Of a stretch of DNA of 64,000 bases, positions 56,069-64,000 are shown piece by piece (the stretch's first letter is position 1; every line of letters begins with the position of its first letter). The translations under genes and the position numbers were made by a program. The notes beneath the pieces are model-generated. The model was not told the DNA's origin, made no database searches, and worked only from the letters and a program-made list of their open reading frames with translations. The stretch covers positions 1 to 64,000 of the forward strand of contig JAVTVY010033858.1 in assembly GCA_036873755.1 (NCBI GenBank), given 5' to 3'. The stretch comes from Hanleya hanleyi. Its lineage: Eukaryota; Mollusca; Polyplacophora; Lepidopleurida; Hanleyidae.

Positions 56069-57000
56069 TCATGGGAAAACAATTCCACAGACCAGTACAT
56101 GAGCTGATGCGATTTTATAAGTACAATTTAACAATGTTATTGGCCTCCAATTCTTTACGTAATCCCTGGTTTCTCCACCTTTCGGAATTATGGTTATTAT
56201 GTCAGCTCGCTGCGTTATATATAATTTCCCTTTTTGATAGCTCTCATTCATAAGCTAGAATCTCCCTAAATCTATCAAAAAAATAAAAAACTCAACAATA
56301 AACCCATCCGAGCCGGGACTCACATTATCTCGTCCGCATCTTCTGTTGGCAGTTTTGGAAAATCATATTTTTCAGCAAAACTTTCTATGTCAATTTTTTC
56401 TAAGGTATTATCTTTCGATTTATATAAGATCATATAAAAAGTCTGGAATTAAAGACTGGACTTTATTTGAATCCTCAACTATCCCATCATCACTGCTAAG
56501 TCTTAAAATGCTTTTGTTTACGAACTTTCTCTTTTCTAAGAAACAGAAATATCCACTGGGCTTTCACCATGTTCAATCCATTGCGCCCTTAATCTTATCA
56601 AAACGCCGTCCATTTTAGTCAACTCAAGCTCTTTTTCGAATCCAGCACTGCCTCATTCAATATTATATCTGCATCTTCATCAACTATTCGCTCTAAAATA
56701 TTAATAGTTTTCTCTAACTCATTTTTTACATACTCTCTCTCTCTCTGTTTTTTTAGCTGAATATGTAATGGTTTTAGATCGAATGTTTCAAAGAAGAGTT
56801 TCATAAAACAATTGGACCGAAAAAGCGAGCTGTAAGTCTTGATTAGGTATATTTTCCACAGATTCTCTGACACAAGGACTAGCCGCATATTGTTATTTCC
56901 TTTTCAGAATTTCTTTTTTAACAATCTCACAGTACACAGGATCCGATAAGAGGGAGTTATTAAATTTCCAGTGACATTTTCCTGATTTCACTGTATTTAA
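56069..57000 (-). pseudogene. L1/Tx1-like LINE fragment
   Basis: Read from 57000 down, 56888-56619 (LLKPLHIQLKK-like, then REREYVKNELEKTI) fits the linker between endonuclease and reverse transcriptase. After frameshifts, FLFLRKEK-like blocks follow. 56251-56069 reads MNESYQKGKLYITQRADIIT and NWRPITLLNCTYKIAS, the first block of an L1-like reverse transcriptase. There are several stops and no catalytic core. Confidence 0.7.
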
Positions 57001-57470
57001 TTTTAAATATTATAATCCTAATATTTATTCTAAAACCAAGGTAAAAAAAACTAAGAAATATAACATAGGGCTTTGACCAATCAAAAAAAATCCATCACAT
57101 ACTCTTATAATGATACATTACATTTAACATAAGAAGCGGTAGAAGAGGAAATATGTTATCCCTATCCTTTAATTGTCGGAGTTTTTGACAAGTTTCCTGA
57201 TCCGCTATAAGTGCCGCTAGCACATTACCTACCCATGTTTCAGACTAGTCGCCATCTCAGAAGGATGGATGCGTCTATGTATGGTTTAACAAAAGAATCA
57301 CTATAATTCTTTTCTATACCATGGGTTGCGGTTTGATGATTGACTAAAACATTTATTTTTATACTAGACAGGAACATTAGGGGACAGGGTGCCCGAATGT
57401 TACGTGAATTGCACATGCAATTATGAGTTTTCCCGTTTAAGACATACATGTACATGTACACTTTACAATT

Positions 57471-58325
57471 CAATTCAATTCAATTCCAGTTTATTACACC
57501 CTGGACCACCCATCGGTGGTATATGTGGGAAAACGTAAATTACAAGCAATATATAAAGATGACAGAAACAGCGTACAATTTTTCTTTACAAAATGTTATG
57601 TAGACAAGTTTTCACAGGAGACGAAATTTTAAAGGCATTAAATTGCTTACTATATGATATATTTGCATGCAGATATGTGTTCCTTTCATAGCACTATCAA
57701 GTATTTCAACAAGCAGGGGTGACAACTAGAGTGACTTCCCTTTGTCCAGAATGCACATGAGAAGTTATGTAAAAGTATTCGTGATTATTCTAATAAACTT
57801 TGCTATTTTAACTAAGTTAGGTATATTAGAAAAGTTTTGACATACAAATAGAAAATGATGCTCATCACCAACATAATTGTTACAGAATTCACATAGGCGG
57901 TATTGTTTTTGAATATTATTCCAACGGCCAATTTCTACAGGTAATTTATGGTTAGCCGTTCTGAGTTTAGTATATGCAATTCTGAGTTTAGGCTCCAAAA
58001 TTGGAAAAATTCTAAACTCACAGTATCTTTAAATTTTGATTAATAAATGCCTTTTGAGGAATTAGAGGAGTTTTCTAGCCAAAATTGTAAGTACTGGTCA
58101 CGTAGGTTTGTTTCTAACTTCATTTTTATTTATTGTAAATTTTTCGGATTCTGAGCTAACCAAATATAATTCATACCGATTTCTTCAAAAACAGATTTGA
58201 CAAAAATTATCCGTTTATGTTGATATAATTCATTTTCTACATCTGATAACATTAATCTGTAAAGAATGTATGGTAATTTTGGTTTTTCATTGCCTAAAAT
58301 TATTCGACCCGCGTTTTTTAATTAA
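57471..58325 (-). pseudogene. LINE 3' end with Cys/His C-terminus
   Basis: On the minus strand 58325-58020 reads RIILGNEKPKLPYILYRLM and, after frameshifts, a region typical of the end of CR1/L2-like ORF2. 57998-57765 reads LPVEIGRWNN, YRLCEFCNN and DEHHFLFVCQNF, the Cys/His C-terminal motif. The 3' UTR ends in a GAATTGAATTGAATTG tandem tail (plus-strand 57467-57485), as in LINEs with microsatellite tails. The rest of the element is missing. Confidence 0.75.
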
Positions 58326-59440
58326 AAGACTCATGGGGTATCGTCCAAACTCACCATAGACCATATAAGGTGGTGTACTTCTCTTAACACACAATACCTT
58401 TCTCAAAAAATTAAGATGGAATTTCTCAACTTAACAGGTGAGCTAAAACATTTGCGTTGTCTCTTACATATTATCTTAAGCATGTTAACTGAATAGAACT
58501 GAAAAAACTTCATTGTTCATTGCCCCATTGTCTTCTGGCTGGTGACCTCAGTATAATCATTCAATATTCAGGATTTGTCTAACAAAAGCTATAATTGACA
58601 CACAGCAAGTTGCGCTGTTTGGTATATGTAGATACAATGGTGAATGCTTGAGGAGAATCTATGCTAAAGCAAAACTGCCAATGATTCTCAATTGCAATTT
58701 TGTTTTATTTTTTTCTCTCGCAGTCAAAGTGAAAAATAAATGAGGAAATATTAGACTACAGAGATAAAATGGTTAATGGTTCCCAATTCTGCGCTGTTAA
58801 TTGGGAACTTTGAGTTTTCAATACTTCAGAAATTGTCCGCTTCCCATGCCGCTTAAACGAATATAAGTCATACCCAAGAGCGAGAGGCAGTGTACACGGG
58901 CTTACCCAACTTTTTGTCACATTCTCGGCTGAGTGTGAGGCAGTCTCTTTCAAGGCCGAACTTATACGATATATATATATATGCTTCTGAGATTAATGAA
59001 TATGTAGATTCTTCTTCGGTTTTAGCCAGCACAGGTGCTCCAGGTTGAATAGACATGATTTCTTTAATGCACCATACGCATTGCCAATCATCATAGAGAG
59101 AACAGCTGGGCTACCTAGCCATTCTCCCCGTTGATTTCTATTGTCCCTATTGTGAATTGATCATTTTCATGTAAATCATTTCCCTGAAACTCACTAACTT
59201 GAATAGGATTCAGTTGTAGTCTTTTTCAACTGCGCAACATGTACCGAAAGGTACACTAAGTTAGGCCTGATGCATCATGATATTTTTCTGTCAACCTAGA
59301 AATTGTTAGTAGGATTGTTTTTCAGAAGAATTGTACAGGTAATTCAGTTAAAATTGCCATTTTGATACCATGCTATAGATAGATAAGATAATTTATGGCG
59401 TGGAGTTTGTGTCAACATTTGGCTAAAACGCATACATAGA
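58326..59440. other. AT-rich spacer, no gene recognised
   Basis: A short TATATATATATATAT run near 58968-58982. The open frames at 58756-59056 have no known domain. Confidence 0.4.
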
Positions 59441-59687
59441 ATGAATAAAATTGAACATACGAATACACAGACATTAAGACATATTGAAGCAAATGGTTAA
59501 ACGTGTTACAAGACCTTCACATTGACGACACCAACAACAAGGTTAATACAGAAGTACATGGACAGGACAATTTAACAAGCATGCTGGTTGTTGTAACACA
59601 ATTGTGCCAAATTAAATATCACAGCGTATAGCACATTTTGGGTATCGCACCATAGAATATCACAGATAATTTTATGCCAGTCAAATT

Positions 59688-59951
59688 TTACTGTTCTTGG
59701 CAGCACTCGTGCACAAACTTTGCTAAGATTGTTGTTACATCTAAATTTTCGCAGGACATTAAAGTGTTGAAGACTTCCCCAGGGTCACCGTTAAAATCTA
59801 TAATGTGTTTAATGTTTTGGAGGAAGTCCTGTCTACGGGATTCATGTTTTTTACAGTGTAACAGAAAATGTTGTTCGTCTTCCACTGTATCATGTTTTTC
59901 AAACTTTATCACATCTGGTAGTCTTGGGATTTGTGTACCTTCCGCTTTCAA
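59688..59951 (-). pseudogene. LINE ORF2 C-terminal Cys/His region
   Basis: 87 residues with DEQHFLLHCKKHESRRQDF, comparable to the end of the element at 57.8 kb. It is separated from the reverse transcriptase frame at 60183 by a frameshifted stretch of about 230 bp. Confidence 0.7.
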
Positions 59952-60182
59952 TTTTTAGTTTATGCGCACTAATACGGAGTTTTATTAGTGCTGTGCGGTG
60001 TTATCGGTTAGTCACTGCCATTATTTTCTGTTTCATACTTCAGGGTTTTTCTTCATGCAGCAATAGGTTTCCAGTTTAGTTGACTGATTTAATTAATCTT
60101 GCCAAAAGTCAGTAAATTTTTCTAGGAGTTTGGATTTAATATATTTACTTGTGGCTTTCGGTGTTTAACATCCAAGATTCTC

Positions 60183-61654
60183 TCAGATATGGTAAGAGTT
60201 TACCTCTGCTAGAGCATGTTTAGTATAACTAATCCAGTTCGTACAGTTGTTAACTCTATTATCCTCAGCTTGCTCCAACAGAGCTTCATGCACTAGAGAT
60301 GATGGATCAGAGTTAAATATATGGAGTAGAAAGTTTGCACTGCTTGAGATTGCATAGAGGTTAGTTGGGGCGCGTCCTAATTGCCCCAGTACTGCCACGT
60401 TCACAGCTCTTGGATGTACCCCAAGGATGCTTTTACGAAATTTTACGTGAACACGTTGAATGTCACTTGGGGCATTGACGAGTTTAACCACATCCTTGAA
60501 CTCATTAAGGTATCCTATCCAGATCTCTGACCCATAAGTGAGGATATGCTGGGTCATATAATCGAATAATTTGCATGATGACTCTGGTCTAATACTATGA
60601 AAGTTCAAGGCATGTCTAATAAAGTACAATGCTTTGCTTGCTCTGCTTGCCAAATTAGATATAGCTCTATTGAGTTTCCCATTACTATGTAGAACTAGGC
60701 CCAGATATTTGTAGGAGTTGACACATTCAACTCTTTGTTCTCCAATATGGTATATATGGTTATTTTTTTGGTTTTTCCCAAAAACCACAAGTTTTTATTT
60801 CTCTACATTAATAAATAGCCCCCATTTTTTACCGTATTCACTGAGTCTATCTAGCTTGGCCTGCAGATCACATTCATTGAGGGAAAGTATGACAATATCA
60901 TCAGCATAAGCTAAGCTGTGGACTGGAGAGTCCCATACGGAGGGTGAGCTTTGGCTTTCCATATCTTCCAAAAGATCTAGATGAACAGGTTAAATAGTAT
61001 CGGGCTAAGAACACTGCCCTGGTGGACTCCCCGTGTGACTGGAAAAGTCTTACTGAGACCACATTTCAATTTGACACAGGATTGACTGACAAGATACATG
61101 TTCTTAATGATCCTGTGCATGTTACCTCTGATTCCAGCATTTAGCAGCTTAAGGAATAGGGCATCATGCCATACAGATTCAAATGATTTGCGAAGGTCAA
61201 TGAAGCAGGAATACAGCTTACCTTTTTTCTTGGTATATTTATCAATTCGAGTTTTGAGCACAAAAATGTGATCAGATGTTCCGCACCCCTTCTTAAAGCC
61301 TATTTGTGATTCAGATATTAAACCCTTTTCATCTATAAATTTAATCAACCTATTATTAAGTTTTTGTGCAAATAGTTTTCCGAGACAGCTGGTCAAGGTT
61401 ATGCCCCTATAATTTTGGGCATCAAAAGGGCTACCCCCTTTATGTATTGGCACAATCATGCCTTGTGACCACATAATTGGAAAATTACCAGATTTAAGAA
61501 TTGCATTAAAGAATTCAAGTATTGAGTCACCGACATATGGGAGGGCACTTTTTATGATTCCGTTTGTTATACAATCCCCCCCCCCCCCCCAATTGTTGTT
61601 CTTCAATTTTCTTGCTGCGTAAGCAATTTCTTTTTCTGTTATTTCGATATTCAA
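60183..61654 (-). pseudogene. LINE reverse transcriptase
   Basis: 61654-60977 holds the fingers and palm: AARKLKNNNW, WSQGMIVPIHKGG, QNYRGITLTSCLGK, the catalytic block CFIDLRKSFESVWHD, and GVHQGSVLSPILFNLF. A frameshift near 60975 follows. The catalytic AYADDIVIL block is in another frame, with YADD at 60897-60908. 60788-60183 then continues with VECVNSYKYLGLVLHSNG and the thumb region. All catalytic Asp residues are present, so only the frameshift kills the enzyme. The poly-C run at 61576-61590 encodes four glycines in a loop. Confidence 0.87.
61576..61590. repeat. C15 homopolymer in the LINE RT
   Basis: Fifteen consecutive C on the plus strand. It encodes poly-Gly in the RT on the minus strand. 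Its length may be uncertain in the assembly. Confidence 0.9.
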
Positions 61655-61884
61655 CTCTGAGTTGTATGCTACATAAATTTGTTCAAGGTGTTTTAGATCT
61701 GAAAGGATTTCATCTTTGTGACTTCCGTCCTAATTATTTTTCTGTTGATGCAGGCTACTAAAATGATCATGAAAATCGCCAATACTTATTCTTTCACATG
61801 TATTGGAGTTGGTACTTTCATTTTTTAGTTTTTTTCACAATATTCCATGCAAGTGAGGCATCTTTATCACACATCATGTTCAGT

Positions 61885-62274
61885 TCATTTTAGCAAGTTG
61901 CCTCTATACTGTTGTCTAGTACGCTTAACACTGTTTTTGTATTCTCTTTGTTTACTGGAATACTTGGCTTTGATGTGAAGATTACCTGAATTTCGATTGA
62001 ATGCATTGTTATATTTAGTCATTTCCTGTTTTAAACTTTTACATTCATCATTGTACCAGGGTTTGTTCACATTGTTTGTCCTTTTATTTGTGTTACACCT
62101 GACTTTCTGTAAACAGTTGTCCGCCGCCATTGTTATTATGTTATTGAATAAATTTACACACTTGTTTACATCAGGTTCATTAGTTTCTAATTCTTCCCGG
62201 AGAGTCAATTTGATTTCAGGGAGTGTATTTTCTATATGTTGAAGAAAATTGTCTTCACAGGATTTTTTCCACAC
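61885..62274 (-). pseudogene. LINE ORF2 linker between endonuclease and RT
   Basis: 129 residues with NKPWYNDECKSLKQEMTKYN and KQREYKNSVKRTR, the usual basic linker of CR1/L2-like ORF2. The stretch 61660-61885 is out of frame. Confidence 0.75.
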
Positions 62275-63211
62275 ATATCTCTGAGGCAGTGGGTATGACT
62301 TGGAGGGGCTTCTGTTTTTAAAGAGTACTTCAGAGGACCGATTTTTAACAAAGCTGATATGATTTTATGGTCTGAGAATTCACTGAGGGGGTGAACTTGC
62401 ATATCAATGACATTTCTATAGAATTCGGCGTTAGTTGCAAAGTAATCTACAACACTAGCACCTAAGCTGTTAGCCATTGTAAATTCACCAAAAAGGTCAC
62501 TAAGTGATCTACCATTGAGTATTCTGCAGCTATTGGCTATGCACATTTCAATCATCCTCTTGCCCATTGGTTTAATTACTTTGTCTTTGGAGTTTCTTTG
62601 TAGACTCAGGTCACTAATGTAGTGGGAAGGTAAAGGGACATAATTAGTTTCACTACTACATGTATCTTCCACAATGAAGTCTGCAACATGCCCTGTTCTT
62701 GCATTTAGATCCAACAGAACATCACATTGCCTTTACCGGAGAAGAAAACTATTTCATTCTCAAATTCATGAAATAGATTAACACTATGTTCTCTGCCGTA
62801 CGACGAATTGTCAGGCGGTATATAGCTGACACATAAATATAAATCTCTCACCCAACCAAAGAAATCTTTGCTCAGCTTTACCCAGACTGTGGCAGAACAG
62901 TTCGTATTGACATGCGTTATGCCATCAGATATTTTCTTTCGAACCAGTAATATAATACCCCCAGAGTCCCTTCTCGCCTTCTTATGTCTAGATCGGTCAA
63001 TTCGACCGTTAGATACAGAATTCGGTATAGATATTTCACAGTCCTTGTTGGCATGTGTCTCAGTTAGACATACAATGTCAAATTCACCGAGACTGTCTAA
63101 TAGCATCTGATTATGTAGTTTAAATTGTTTCGACCCGTGTAGTTTGTGCGAAATTCCATGAATGTTCCATGAGCAAATACTAAGTGTGTCCTTATGGCAC
63201 ATTTTATCCAT
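62232..63211 (-). pseudogene. LINE apurinic endonuclease
   Basis: 63211-62705 starts ICSWNIHGI, then DIVCLTETHA, with the catalytic Glu. A frameshift near 62710 follows, and 62714-62232 holds DLNARTG, SVVDYFATN and the final SDHKII with the catalytic Asp and His. These are all the expected endonuclease blocks. The enzyme nicks the target DNA for target-primed reverse transcription. The Met at 63211 is the likely ORF2 start, about 170 bp after the ORF1 stop. Confidence 0.87.
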
Positions 63212-63381
63212 GATAAAAGAGAGTACCGGTATGTAAAATATAGAATCTGATGATTAAAATTAATTGTCTCTACTGAACAGGTGGGATAAAATTGTTGTCG
63301 GTTGAGAGAGATCAAATTGATCTGATTGAGAACATATAAGTGAATGAAAGGGCTGTTCTAGACTTTAACTGCACATAAAAG

Positions 63382-64000
63382 TTACCAATTACCACCAGTG
63401 TAATAGTTCTCATAATAGAGGTCATTGTCATAAGAAGAATCTCTCCTTTCATAGTCACCATGATCATTATGGTAGTAAGAGTTGCTTCCCCTGGATTCTT
63501 GCCTGGTTGAGGAGTTCCATCTGTTCTGGTCTCTGTTGTTGTAGTAGTCGTATTTCCTATGCGTGTCCCTTCTAGGTCCACGGTATCCATTTCTGTTCGG
63601 CTTGTCTCTGCGTCTATTCCGTGAGTTCATCTTGCTGTTTTTTCCAGGGTTCACATTATCGTTGATGGCACGGTTCACAGTATTTAACAGATTTGACGCA
63701 ATGAGTTTTGTCCCTTTGTCAGTCGAGTGAAGATGGTCTTCCATATAAAGTCCGTTGGAAAAGACTCCTCTGGGCGCTAGGTTTTCGTGATTAGCGAAGA
63801 AAATGTCGAGGAACACAAGTTTGTCTTCGACGGATGCATTAACAACTTTGCGTTGTACATCTAATTTTCTGTCCCCCACAGGGATCGACTGAGAGACAAT
63901 AATAGCGGAATCAGGCAAATCACGCATAATTTGGCCGATTTCAATCACATAGGCCTCAGCACAGGATTGGGGAGGTATCTCATCTCTTAGGTCGTGTATT
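63382..64000 (-). pseudogene. LINE ORF1, SGNH esterase-like with basic tail
   Basis: The frame is open to the window edge and continues upstream of the first listed Met-like codon (HDLRDEIPPQSCAEAYVIEI). MEDHLHSTDKG carries the D-x-x-H ending of an SGNH hydrolase. The tail after it is rich in Arg, Gly, Asn, Tyr and Asp (RRDKPNRNGYRGPRRDTHRK), likely RNA-binding. Esterase domains in ORF1 are known for CR1/L2-type LINEs. No stop or frameshift is visible in the part shown; I class it as element protein rather than host gene because ORF2 follows directly. Confidence 0.75.

Larger units (their letters stand above)
59450..64000 (-). mobile_element. CR1/L2-like LINE, near full length, runs off the edge
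   Basis: Minus-strand element with ORF1 (SGNH esterase end, 63382 to beyond 64000), apurinic endonuclease (63211-62232), reverse transcriptase (61654-60183) and Cys/His C-terminus (59951-59688). Domain order and esterase ORF1 fit the CR1/L2 side of the LINEs, and no RNase H is seen. Frameshifts near 62710, 62250, 60975 and 60180 make the copy inactive, but the conserved blocks are easy to read, so it is fairly young. Confidence 0.85.

Overview
The window looks like nuclear DNA of a marine invertebrate, most likely a bivalve or another lophotrochozoan. It is AT-rich and gene-poor, with coding regions broken by introns or decay. The one recognisable host gene is a Toll-like receptor of the kind expanded in bivalves. 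The transposable elements also fit: a Gmr1-type Ty3/Gypsy element, non-LTR elements with an esterase-type ORF1, an I/Nimb-like LINE and a Penelope-like fragment. The species cannot be named from this. No tRNA, rRNA or CRISPR was recognised.

Layout. 1-640 is a GC-rich 26-bp minisatellite next to CRE-like and NRF1-like palindromes. 700-1210 is a LINE reverse transcriptase fragment. 2564-9326 is a decayed Gypsy element on the minus strand with the unusual pol order protease, integrase, reverse transcriptase, RNase H, and with several insertions of its own. 9.3-19 kb is mostly unannotated AT-rich DNA with a TIR-type repeat family (10.8-12.5 kb) and small tandem repeats. 19.6-24.05 kb is a tandem segmental duplication, and the second copy carries an inserted element. 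24346-26937 (minus) encodes the Toll-like receptor in one coding exon with a probable 5' UTR intron. 28.8-31.5 kb holds a palindromic repeat, a TIR element and a Penelope-like C-terminus. 31.5-36.5 kb is a plus-strand LINE with an RNase H domain.

37299-46520 is the most striking region. It is a 9.2-kb foldback-like structure with arms of about 3.6 and 3.1 kb. Each arm carries three subterminal tandem arrays in the same order, and the structure holds three copies of a gene for a C2H2 zinc-finger protein with a conserved C-terminal domain I cannot name. All three copies are damaged. 46.7-53.06 kb is an array of about 28 degenerate units, each with a GGTGGCGCCACC-like core close to the CTCF consensus, ending in an almost identical 335-bp higher-order repeat. 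53-56 kb has no recognisable gene. 56-64 kb holds three minus-strand LINE fragments, the last a near full-length element running off the window.

The mobile elements are mostly decayed and nested. The Toll-like receptor is the only gene that looks intact and functional. The foldback-like element and its gene family are the best candidates for something undescribed.
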